The notes beneath the pieces were generated by a model. It was not told where the DNA came from and ran no database searches. It was given only the letters and a program-made list of their open reading frames with translations. Source: Glaciihabitans arcticus (lineage in GTDB: Bacteria > Actinomycetota > Actinomycetes > Actinomycetales > Microbacteriaceae). From it: a DNA stretch of 64,000 nucleotides. The translations under genes and the position numbers were made by a program. Location of the stretch: positions 2,790,001-2,854,000 of the forward strand of contig NZ_SISG01000001.1 of NCBI RefSeq assembly GCF_004310685.1, read 5' to 3'. Below are positions 31,400 through 38,310 of this stretch, piece after piece (the first letter of the stretch is position 1; the number at the start of each line of letters is the position of its first letter).

Positions 31400-31786
31400 T
31401 TACCGGCCGGCCAGGTACTCGGCCGCGAGTCGCTTGGGCGCCCGGCAGAGCCACGCCTCGATGAGCACCTCGTTCAACTGGTCAAGGCTCACCCTGTCGA
31501 GAATTACGAGCACTGCAGGATACTCGGCGTAGCGCGGCATGGTGAAGAACACCTCGGGATCGCTGCCGATGAGCCCGAGCTTGTCCGCGAGGTCGGGTAC
31601 GAGCACGCCGAGCAGGTCGCCGGTGGGCATCGCGTCGCCGAGTTCCTCCAGGTCGCGCCTGCGCACGGGCCGCTCGTATGCGAAGTACCTGCGGCTGATC
31701 TCCCACTTGAGGCCATTGGTGTCCGATCCCTCGACCACGCGGGGCAGGGAGAGGGCGAGCCTGCTCACGTCATCCCACGTCGCCAT
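31400..31786 (-). CDS. MmcQ/YjbR family protein
   Basis: A 128-residue protein of the MmcQ/YjbR fold (a CyaY-like double wing). It begins MATWDDVSRLALSLPRVVEG and has GSDPEVFFTMPRYAEYPAVLV and the C-terminal LDQLNEVLIEAWLCRAPKRL typical of the family, often labelled DNA-binding without proof. TACCCT seven bases before the ATG suggests a near-leaderless start. The MarR gene ends 28 bases upstream, so readthrough is possible. Function unknown. Confidence 0.88.
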   Translation of the reverse strand: MATWDDVSRLALSLPRVVEGSDTNGLKWEISRRYFAYERPVRRRDLEELGDAMPTGDLLGVLVPDLADKLGLIGSDPEVFFTMPRYAEYPAVLVILDRVSLDQLNEVLIEAWLCRAPKRLAAEYLAGR

Positions 31787-31814
31787 GCCACACAGGGTAC
31801 GCCCGACCTGCGAC

Positions 31815-32291
31815 TCAGGGGAGGGGAGGCTGCCAGCCCTCTTCATCGCGAATGGCGGAGCTGATGCGTCGCGAGATTTCGCGCAGCTGGCGCGCCTGTG
31901 CCCGGGTGAGGGTATCGAGCACGAGGCGGCGAACGGTCTCGGCGTGCCCCGGACTCGCCAGCTCGTAGCGCTCCAATCCGGACTCGGTGAGCGCGGCCAG
32001 GGTTGATCGGCCGTCGGACGGATCGGGGGTTCGGGCCACCCAACCGCGCTTCTCTAACCGAAGCACCGCGCGCGACAGACGGGACAGGGAACTGTTGGCG
32101 AAACCGGCGAGCACGCTCATGCGCAGCGTGCGGTCGGGGGCAGTGGCGAGGGCGAACAGAATGCCGTACTCGAAATGGGTGAGCTCGGCGTCGCGCTGCA
32201 GCTGCGCGTCGAGGGCGGGCGGCAGCCACTCGAGCACCGTCGCGAGGGTCGACCAGGTCGCGAGGTCCTCGCCATCCAGTGCATCAGTCAT
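31815..32291 (-). CDS. MarR family transcriptional regulator
   Basis: A 158-residue MarR protein. It shows FEYGILFALATAPDRTLRMS, the recognition segment FANSSLSRLSRAVLRLEKRGWV and the wing RTPDPSDGRSTLAALTE. It is divergent from an SDR gene; both promoters meet in a near-perfect palindrome (32309-32330), so it most likely represses both. The ATG at 32291 is six bases behind TACGCT (leaderless). Confidence 0.93.
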   Translation of the reverse strand: MTDALDGEDLATWSTLATVLEWLPPALDAQLQRDAELTHFEYGILFALATAPDRTLRMSVLAGFANSSLSRLSRAVLRLEKRGWVARTPDPSDGRSTLAALTESGLERYELASPGHAETVRRLVLDTLTRAQARQLREISRRISSAIRDEEGWQPPLP

Positions 32292-32297
32292 ACGCCA

Positions 32298-32303
32298 AGC
32301 GTA
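32298..32303 (-). promoter_or_regulatory. -10 box (TACGCT), MarR gene
   Basis: TACGCT six bases before the ATG at 32291; a TTGACT -35 lies 16 bases upstream (32320-32325), inside the palindrome. Confidence 0.55.
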
Positions 32304-32308
32304 AACCA

Positions 32309-32330
32309 TTAACTTGACCAGTCAAGTAAA
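32309..32330. promoter_or_regulatory. MarR-type operator between divergent MarR and SDR genes
   Basis: Core ACTTGAC-ca-GTCAAGT (32312-32327) is a perfect 7-bp inverted repeat; flanks extend it to 22 bp with one mismatch pair. It contains the -35 of the SDR promoter (TTGACC, 32314-32319) and that of the MarR promoter. Confidence 0.65.
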
Positions 32331-32342
32331 CCGCCCTATCGT
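32314..32342 (+). promoter_or_regulatory. Promoter of the SDR gene (TTGACC-17-TATCGT)
   Basis: TTGACC at 32314-32319 and TATCGT at 32337-32342 with 17-base spacing. The mRNA would have a leader of about 28 bases with GAAGGGAA as ribosome site. Confidence 0.6.
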
Positions 32343-32376
32343 TCACGTGACTGAGCAAGTAAATCGAAGGGAAGTC

Positions 32377-33168
32377 ATGGACCTGCAAGCGACCGGCAAG
32401 CGCGCCTTTGTGAGTGGCTCGACCCAGGGGATCGGCTACGCGATCGCCGAGGCCCTCCTCGGAGAGGGCGTCGACGTGGTGATCAACGGGCGAACGGAGG
32501 CCCGGGTGCGTGAGGCGGTAGCAAGGCTGCGGCTGGGACATCCCGAAGCAGTGGTGTCGGGTCTCGCCGCAGACTTCGCAGACCCGTCACAGGTGCAGGC
32601 GATCCTGGGCGCGCTGGGCGACGTCGACATCCTGGTCAACAACGTCGGGTTGTTCGAGGTGACGCCGTTCGATGCGATTGTGGATGACGACTGGCAGCGC
32701 TACCTCGAAGTGAACCTCATGAGCGCGGTGCGGCTGTCGCGACACGTGCTGCCCGGCATGCTCAACCGCGGCTGGGGTCGGGTGATCATGGTCGCGAGTG
32801 AGTCGGGCGTGAACGTTCCCGCCGACATGGTGCACTACGGCGTGACCAAGGCGGGTCTGATCGCGCTCGGCAACGGCCTCGCGAAGCTGACCCGTGGCAC
32901 GGAAGTCACGGTCAACACGATCCTCGGAGGGCCGACCTACTCCGATGGCGTCGCGGCAGCCGTCGAACAAATCGCCACAGCGCAGGGCATGGCCGCCGAC
33001 GACCTCAAGGGTGCTATCGCCGCCGGCAACCAGACTTCGCTCGTGCAGCGCTTCCTCGAGCCGGGTGAGATCGCGAACCTCGCGCTATACCTCGCAAGCC
33101 CGCGGTCGTCGGCGACTAACGGCGCCGCCCTCCGCGCCGACGGCGGCGTTCTCACGACAATGTTCTAG
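32377..33168 (+). CDS. Short-chain dehydrogenase/reductase (SDR)
   Basis: A 263-residue classical SDR: AFVSGSTQGIGYAIAEAL at the cofactor site, ILVNNVGLFE, catalytic Ser in VASESG and Tyr/Lys in MVHYGVTKAGL. The C terminus ends GAALRADGGVLTTMF. GAAGGGAAGTC precedes the ATG at 32377. The gene is divergent from, and probably repressed by, the MarR protein at 31815. Its stop shares CTAG (33165-33168) with the convergent ABC1 kinase gene. Substrate unknown. Confidence 0.93.
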   Translation: MDLQATGKRAFVSGSTQGIGYAIAEALLGEGVDVVINGRTEARVREAVARLRLGHPEAVVSGLAADFADPSQVQAILGALGDVDILVNNVGLFEVTPFDAIVDDDWQRYLEVNLMSAVRLSRHVLPGMLNRGWGRVIMVASESGVNVPADMVHYGVTKAGLIALGNGLAKLTRGTEVTVNTILGGPTYSDGVAAAVEQIATAQGMAADDLKGAIAAGNQTSLVQRFLEPGEIANLALYLASPRSSATNGAALRADGGVLTTMF

Positions 33169-34853
33169 GGCAGAGGCCCGCGACGGGCCACGATGCCGGC
33201 GAACAGGGCGTGCAGCAACGGGATGACGGACAGCCACATGAGCACTGTGCCGAAGACCGCATCGTCGGAGCGAAGCACAATGCCGCCGATCAGAAGAGCG
33301 GCGAACAGCACTGCGGAGATGAGCTGGCGTCCCGTGCGCTCGAGCATGCCGAGGCGCCGGTCGAGGCGCGGCGTCTGAACCGCTACGCGGCCCTCCTCGA
33401 CGCGGGTTGTGAGGTCGTCGAGACGCTGGGGGAGTCGCGCGAGCACGCCGGCGACCGACACGACCTGTTTCGCGACGTCCTGCACGAGGTTGCCGCCCTC
33501 GGAGCGGATCAGCTGGGCCGAGTACGGCTCCACGGCATCCCAGATGTTGAAGGCCGGATCGAGCGAGCTGCACAGCCCCGAAGTGAGCGACATCGCGCGC
33601 ACGATCAGCAGGAAGTTCTCCGGCAACTGGAACGGCAGCGTTCGCACCACATCGCTGAACTCGTTGGCAAAGGCGCGGAACTCGCGCGGATCGACCTCCT
33701 GCAACTCGGCGAAGCCCATGCCGCCGAAGCGGGAGAACAGCTTCGTCATGGCGCGTTCGAGCTCGGTCGTGTCGGCGGATGGCAGCAGCACGCCGACCTG
33801 ACGGATGCCGTCGACCATGCCGCGGCCGTCGCGCGACGCCGCGGCGATGAGCAGCTGGCGCAGTCCCTGCCGCAGGCCGTCTGGCACTTCGCCCATCATG
33901 CCGAAGTCGATGAAGGTGAACTGCCACTTCCGTTCGCCCTCGGTGAGCGGGGTGATGAAGATGTTGCCGGGATGCGGGTCGGCGTGGAAGAAGCCGTGCG
34001 TGAACAGCTGGTCGAACATCACCGCGGCGAACTCGTGCGCGACCTCGCTCGGGTCGATGCCGGCCGCGCGCAGGGCGACGGCGTCGTTGGACTTGATGGC
34101 AGTGACATCCTGCATCGTCAGCACACGCCGGGTGGTGCGCTCCCAGACCAGCTGGGGCACACCGACGCGGGCGTCGCCGGCGAAGTTCTGCGCGAAGCGT
34201 TCGCCGTTCTGCGCTTCGTGCAGGTAGTCGATCTCCTCGAGGCTCGTGTGCGCGAATTCTTCGACGAGGGCGGGCATGTCGACCCGGTCGGAGACGAGTC
34301 GCACCCGGCTCAGCCAGCCGCCGACCTTGCGAAGCGCCAAAAGGTCGACGTCCACGATCTGGTCGATACCCGGACGCTGGATCTTGATGATGACGTCGAG
34401 CAGGCCGCTCTCGGCGGCGTCGGCTTCGGACAGGCGGGCGCGATGCGCCTGGCCGAGGGATGCCGCGGCTACCGGCACCGGATCGACGAACGGGAACGCC
34501 CGCTCGAGCGACACCCCGAGTTCGGCTTCCGCCAGCGTTCGGATGGCCGGGAAGGCGACCGGCGGCACCTCGTCCTGCAGCCCCTCGAGCTCGCTCGTGA
34601 CTTCGGGCGGCAGTACGTCGAGGCGCGACGACATGAACTGCCCCACCTTGATCATGAGACCGCCGAGGTCGATCGCTAGCACCCGGAAGCGCCGGGCGAT
34701 GTGCAGCATGCGGCGCGAACGGGTGCGATCGGCGAGAACCTGCAGCCCGAGGCGAGGCAGGAACAGCTCGTACCACCAGGTTTGAACGAGATAGCGCGAC
34801 GCAAACCGCAGGATCCTGCGGTAGCGGGCGCGCATGCTCCGGGCGTCGGTCAA
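33165..34853 (-). CDS. ABC1/AarF (UbiB-like) atypical kinase
   Basis: A 562-residue member of the ABC1/UbiB/ADCK family. The N-terminal extension carries the invariant KVGQFMSSRLD (KxGQ), followed by the kinase core with VIIKIQRPGI, the HADPHPGN catalytic segment and DFGMMGE. The last 60 residues hold two hydrophobic helices that anchor it to the membrane. Family members support isoprenoid-quinone or lipid metabolism. The start is taken as TTG at 34853 because AAGGAG lies five bases upstream; an ATG at 34835 is possible. It follows the PadR gene by 34 bases. Confidence 0.9.
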   Translation of the reverse strand: MTDARSMRARYRRILRFASRYLVQTWWYELFLPRLGLQVLADRTRSRRMLHIARRFRVLAIDLGGLMIKVGQFMSSRLDVLPPEVTSELEGLQDEVPPVAFPAIRTLAEAELGVSLERAFPFVDPVPVAAASLGQAHRARLSEADAAESGLLDVIIKIQRPGIDQIVDVDLLALRKVGGWLSRVRLVSDRVDMPALVEEFAHTSLEEIDYLHEAQNGERFAQNFAGDARVGVPQLVWERTTRRVLTMQDVTAIKSNDAVALRAAGIDPSEVAHEFAAVMFDQLFTHGFFHADPHPGNIFITPLTEGERKWQFTFIDFGMMGEVPDGLRQGLRQLLIAAASRDGRGMVDGIRQVGVLLPSADTTELERAMTKLFSRFGGMGFAELQEVDPREFRAFANEFSDVVRTLPFQLPENFLLIVRAMSLTSGLCSSLDPAFNIWDAVEPYSAQLIRSEGGNLVQDVAKQVVSVAGVLARLPQRLDDLTTRVEEGRVAVQTPRLDRRLGMLERTGRQLISAVLFAALLIGGIVLRSDDAVFGTVLMWLSVIPLLHALFAGIVARRGPLP

Positions 34854-34887
34854 TTGTTCTCCTTGCCGACGTGCTGGAGGCACTCGG

Positions 34888-35433
34888 TCAGTCCTGGGCG
34901 AGGATGGAGTAGAGCTTACGTCGAGCTTCGTCGAGCACGGCGACGGCCTCGTTCACCTGGGCGGGCTTGCCGGTGCGACCGACCTGCGCGACAGCCTGGG
35001 CGAGGTCGATGCCGGCCTTCGGCAGGGCGCCGTGGCGGGCACCCGTGCGCGACTCCTGCGTCTCCCACGGGGCAGAGCCCGCGGTGTCGGCGACGAGGCG
35101 ACCTTCGGGGGTGAGCGAATACGTCTTGCGACCGTTCGACTCCTCGGCGAGGATCAGTCCCTCATCCGCAAGCAGCTGCAGCGTCGGGTAGACCGAGCCG
35201 GGGCTGGGCTTCCATGCGCCACCGCTGCGCTCCTCGATCTCGGCCATGATCTGGTAACCGTGCATCGGCCGCTCGGCGAGAATCGCGAGTACTGCAGCGC
35301 GCACGTCGCCGCGTCCCATGCGGGAGCTGGCCTTCTGCTCGAACTGGCCGCGCAGCTGCTCCATCGCCTCCCACACCGCGGTGCCGGGCCAGCCGTCGCC
35401 TTTGCGTGAGTCGCTCGTGAATGGGTTGCTCAT
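34888..35433 (-). CDS. PadR family transcriptional regulator
   Basis: A 181-residue PadR protein. The winged helix (about 40-115) reads DVRAAVLAILAERPMHGYQI, WKPSPGSVYPTLQLLADEGL and the wing GRKTYSLTPEGR. The remaining C-terminal part is the dimerisation region. It has AGGAGG five bases before the ATG. A perfect CGATATATCG palindrome lies 36 bases upstream (35469-35478), a plausible autoregulatory site. The ABC1 kinase gene downstream is probably the target operon partner. Confidence 0.92.
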   Translation of the reverse strand: MSNPFTSDSRKGDGWPGTAVWEAMEQLRGQFEQKASSRMGRGDVRAAVLAILAERPMHGYQIMAEIEERSGGAWKPSPGSVYPTLQLLADEGLILAEESNGRKTYSLTPEGRLVADTAGSAPWETQESRTGARHGALPKAGIDLAQAVAQVGRTGKPAQVNEAVAVLDEARRKLYSILAQD

Positions 35434-35468
35434 GATGACCTCCTGATTGTGGGTTCGCCTGCGCTCAA

Positions 35469-35478
35469 CGATATATCG
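35469..35478. promoter_or_regulatory. Palindrome CGATATATCG, candidate PadR operator
   Basis: A perfect 10-bp palindrome in the PadR-ABC1 promoter region. It overlaps the only TATATC-like -10 sequence on the minus strand; ATAT-rich palindromes are usual PadR sites. Confidence 0.45.
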
Positions 35479-35534
35479 GAGCGTGCCCGTATTGCCGGGT
35501 TTCCGGGAACTGGAGGCAGTCGTTCAGCTTTCGA

Positions 35535-36551
35535 TCACAGCCACCGGCGTTTCTTGAACACTCGCCAGAGGATGAACCCACTCACGAACATGGCAGCGAG
35601 CGCGATGGGGTAGCCGAGTGGCCAGTCCAACTCGGGCATGAAGGTGAAGTTCATGCCGTAGATCGTGCCGATGAGCGCAGGGGCGAACAGGATGGCCGCC
35701 CAGGACGAGATCTTCTTGACTTCCTCGTTCTGCGCTAGTGCGGCCTCTGACATCCTGCGCGTCTCTTCGTTCTGCTTCTGGCTGACGAGTGTGGAGTGCA
35801 CGGTGAGTGCATTCTCGAGCAGCGAGCGGAAGGAGTGTGTCCGCTCAGTTATGCGGACCGCGTGGTCGAGGATGTCCCGGAGTGAACGCTGCAGCTCGAT
35901 GTCGACCTTGTACTTGTCGGATCCCCTCTGCAGGGACTCGAGCATGTCGCGCAATGGCGCCGCCGCGCGCTGGAAGGCGATCACCTCGCGCAGCAGTTGG
36001 AAGATGCGACGGGAGACCTGGGTGTCGTTGCCGAACAGCTGGTCCTGAATCTCGTCGATGTCGTTCTCGAGCCCGGCGATGACCGGGATGTACCCATCGA
36101 CCACATCGTCGAGCACAGCGTAGAGAACCGCTTCCGGGCCAAGGCAGAGCAGCTCGGGTTCTGCTTCTAGCCGCTTGCGAATCGATTTGAGGTCCGGGTT
36201 CTCCGCGTGACGGATGGTGACAACGAAGCCGGGACCGATGAAGAGGTGCACCTCTCCGAACTCGACGGACTCCTCCGCGTCGAGGTAGCGTGCCGGCCTC
36301 AGCACGATGAAAAGGGTGTCGCCGTAACGCTCGAGCTTCGCGCGCTGGTGCCCTTTTAATGCATCCTCGACTGCGAGCGGGTGCAGGCTGAACTCGGTCG
36401 CGACGGAACGGATCTCCTCCGGGTCCGGACGATACAGCCCGATCCACGCCATGCCGTCTCGCTCCCGCATCAGCTCGTACGTCTCGTCGAGGGTGTCGGG
36501 GTTGCCGGTGCGTTTACCCTGCACGTAGATGCCGTTGTCGATGAGAGCCAT
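35535..36551 (-). CDS. corA: CorA-type magnesium/cobalt transporter
   Basis: A 338-residue CorA family channel. A cytoplasmic alpha/beta domain and long stalk helix (residues about 1-270, including LHPLAVEDALKGHQRAKLERYG) precede two C-terminal helices. The first ends in the selectivity motif YGMNF, followed by the short periplasmic loop TFMPELDWPLGYP. The C terminus is basic (FKKRRWL). Works as a homopentamer for Mg2+ or Co2+ uptake. ATG with GGAAA upstream, 15 bases behind the preceding gene on the same strand. Confidence 0.95.
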   Translation of the reverse strand: MALIDNGIYVQGKRTGNPDTLDETYELMRERDGMAWIGLYRPDPEEIRSVATEFSLHPLAVEDALKGHQRAKLERYGDTLFIVLRPARYLDAEESVEFGEVHLFIGPGFVVTIRHAENPDLKSIRKRLEAEPELLCLGPEAVLYAVLDDVVDGYIPVIAGLENDIDEIQDQLFGNDTQVSRRIFQLLREVIAFQRAAAPLRDMLESLQRGSDKYKVDIELQRSLRDILDHAVRITERTHSFRSLLENALTVHSTLVSQKQNEETRRMSEAALAQNEEVKKISSWAAILFAPALIGTIYGMNFTFMPELDWPLGYPIALAAMFVSGFILWRVFKKRRWL

Positions 36552-36565
36552 GAGTTTCCGATCGT

Positions 36566-37060
36566 TCAGCTGGTCTTGACAGTGTGGAGCAGTGAAATGC
36601 CCTGGCAAGGCACAACGATGAGGTCGCCTCGCGAGACGTCTGCCGGCAGGTCGGTGGCGAATCCAAAGGCGCCCGGGGTGGCGCACTCGAGCACGACCGA
36701 TGCCCGGTACGCGCCCGATCGACGTCCGATGAGGCGGGTCTCGGTGAGGTCGGTTGAGCAGCCGCTCAGGTCGGCGTTGATGGTCACGTGGAGCCTCAGG
36801 TCGCTGCGCCACTCAGCCGACTGCACCTCGGCGACCACCACTGACGCGAGTTCGCCCTTCGACGGTTCGCTGTGCGGGTGTGCGGGATGTGCCTCATCGT
36901 TATGCACGCACGGGGTGCCGCAGATCTCAGCGAGCCGCACCAGGGAAACTGCGGCGATGATCACGTCGTCCTCGGTGATAACGGTGTGGGCCGGCCAGGC
37001 TTCACTTGCCTCGACGGGGTTCTGTGTCGCGAGCGATTGAGGAGGATCCGATGGTGTCAT
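36566..37060 (-). CDS. Barrel-less LysA-like beta-domain protein (paralogue A)
   Basis: A 164-residue soluble protein without recognised family. Residues about 26-52 read VITEDDVIIAAVSLVRLAE then ICGTPCVHND, the N-terminal pattern of diaminopimelate decarboxylase (LA-x(3)-GTP). The C-terminal part ends DLPADVSRGDLIVVPCQG, like the end of the LysA/ornithine decarboxylase beta-sandwich (LP-x-D-x(3)-GDLLxVP). The PLP-binding barrel that normally sits between is absent. It is a paralogue of the divergent gene at 37232 (shared VSL, LA, CGTPCVH, DLP-D). GGAGGATCC-like purines lie inside the coding start; no clear SD. Function unknown. Confidence 0.7.
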   Translation of the reverse strand: MTPSDPPQSLATQNPVEASEAWPAHTVITEDDVIIAAVSLVRLAEICGTPCVHNDEAHPAHPHSEPSKGELASVVVAEVQSAEWRSDLRLHVTINADLSGCSTDLTETRLIGRRSGAYRASVVLECATPGAFGFATDLPADVSRGDLIVVPCQGISLLHTVKTS

Positions 37061-37098
37061 GCGCTCACTCTTCCACCCGATTCGCGACCGATCGCCGG

Positions 37099-37162
37099 GC
37101 CTAACGGAATCCACACACCTGTGCTTACGGGGGACACCCCGAGCGTGAAGATTCCGTTAGGC
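37099..37162. repeat. 13-bp inverted repeat between the two LysA-like genes
   Basis: GCCTAACGGAATC (37099-37111) recurs perfectly inverted as GATTCCGTTAGGC (37150-37162), 38 bases apart. A third partial copy CGTTAGGG lies at 37187-37194. The two arms are placed 39 bases before gene A and 70 bases before gene B, so each may be an operator for one of the divergent paralogues. Confidence 0.65.
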
Positions 37163-37231
37163 AACGTCGTCACGCCGTGAGCATGTCGTTAGGGATGCGG
37201 ACGCTGCGACTGCTCGGCGTAGACCTGTTCC

Positions 37232-37771
37232 ATGACTCTGACCCGCATGATCCCGTCCTTGAGGCGCACGCTTCCCGATCCGCTCCGCACTGACTTCTGG
37301 CCGGAGGCGACGGTGACGACGGTGCACGACGTGATGATCGCCGGCGTCTCCCTGTCCCACCTGGCCGACGTCTGTGGCACACCCTGCGTGCACACGGGGG
37401 CGGCAGTGATTCCGGGCACCGCCGGTCGTCCTTCGCCGACGAGTGTGACATCCGTGCTGGTGACGGCGATCACAGGCATCGCGACGCATCCTTCCGGTGC
37501 GCTCGTCATCACGGCCGACGCAGCTCTCGACGAGCACCGGGTGGTCTGGTCCGAGTTGCGCCTCATTCGACGGGTTTCCACGGCGCACAGTGGGACGGTG
37601 CTCATCGCTGGTCGCTCCGAGAATCCTGCGGTGGCCGACCTTCCGCTCGACCTCGTCATCGGCGACCTGCTCGCCGCGCCCACGCGGCCGGCCGCGGCGA
37701 CGATGAACGGGCGACGGGCGTCCCGAGCCGACGAGCACAGCGTGCCCGCATGGCTTGCCCAGCTCCCATGA
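37232..37771 (+). CDS. Barrel-less LysA-like beta-domain protein (paralogue B)
   Basis: A 179-residue soluble protein, divergent paralogue of the gene at 36566. The start LPDPLRTDFWPEATV and VMIAGVSLSHLADVCGTPC follow the actinobacterial LysA N terminus (DPL...WP..., GV-x-L-x-x-LA-x(3)-GTP). Residues about 75-160 continue TSVLVTAITGI, ALVITADAALDEHRVVWSEL and ADLPLDLVIGDLLAAPTRP, resembling the LysA C-terminal beta domain. The catalytic barrel with the PLP lysine is missing, so no decarboxylase activity is expected. TAGACC six bases before the ATG is a weak -10. The next gene overlaps by ATGA. Confidence 0.7.
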   Translation: MTLTRMIPSLRRTLPDPLRTDFWPEATVTTVHDVMIAGVSLSHLADVCGTPCVHTGAAVIPGTAGRPSPTSVTSVLVTAITGIATHPSGALVITADAALDEHRVVWSELRLIRRVSTAHSGTVLIAGRSENPAVADLPLDLVIGDLLAAPTRPAAATMNGRRASRADEHSVPAWLAQLP

Positions 37772-38310
37772 GCACTCTCGCGCACCGCTTCGCCGAACAC
37801 ATTCCCCGACCGGAGCGTCGTCGCCGCCGGTGGGGAACCCTCGAGGTCACCTCCCCGGTTCGTTACGGCTGGCGCACCTACCGACTCACGGTATACGCCC
37901 CCGGAACCACCGCCGCGGAGCGCCGACTGCTGGCGCTCGACCGCAATGCCCCGCTGCTGGTCGCGGGCGTCGCGCTCCTGCTCGCGGTGATCCTCCGCCC
38001 GGACGTGCCGCCACTGGGAATCCTGCTGGTCGTGCCGGCGGGTGTCTTCATCGTCTCGGCGGTGCGCGCCCGGGCACGCCGGCTGCGCCAGTCGACCCTC
38101 GTGTTGGTGGTCGCCGAGGTGGACGCGAACGGCACTACCGAGGTGCTCGGCGATCTGTCACTGCGTCGGGATGTCGCGTACTCGCTGCGATGGATGGAGC
38201 ACCTTCGACGCGCTGAACTGATCACGGAGTTGGAATTCCAACGCCGGTGGGCGATCGAGTACGAGCGACTGGCCGAGGGACTCGCTGCCGACAAGGCCGG
38301 CGCTAGCTGA
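37768..38310 (+). CDS. Two-helix membrane protein of unknown function
   Basis: A 180-residue protein. The first 60 residues are basic ([20 protein letters not shown], then [14 protein letters not shown]), followed by two close membrane helices (about 67-105, [18 protein letters not shown] and [16 protein letters not shown]). A charged cytoplasmic tail (about 105-180) contains [19 protein letters not shown]. Related proteins occur in Microbacteriaceae without known function. The ATG overlaps the stop of the LysA-like gene (ATGA), so the two are coupled. Its 3' end overlaps the convergent permease gene by eight bases. Confidence 0.75.
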   Translation: MSTLAHRFAEHIPRPERRRRRWGTLEVTSPVRYGWRTYRLTVYAPGTTAAERRLLALDRNAPLLVAGVALLLAVILRPDVPPLGILLVVPAGVFIVSAVRARARRLRQSTLVLVVAEVDANGTTEVLGDLSLRRDVAYSLRWMEHLRRAELITELEFQRRWAIEYERLAEGLAADKAGAS

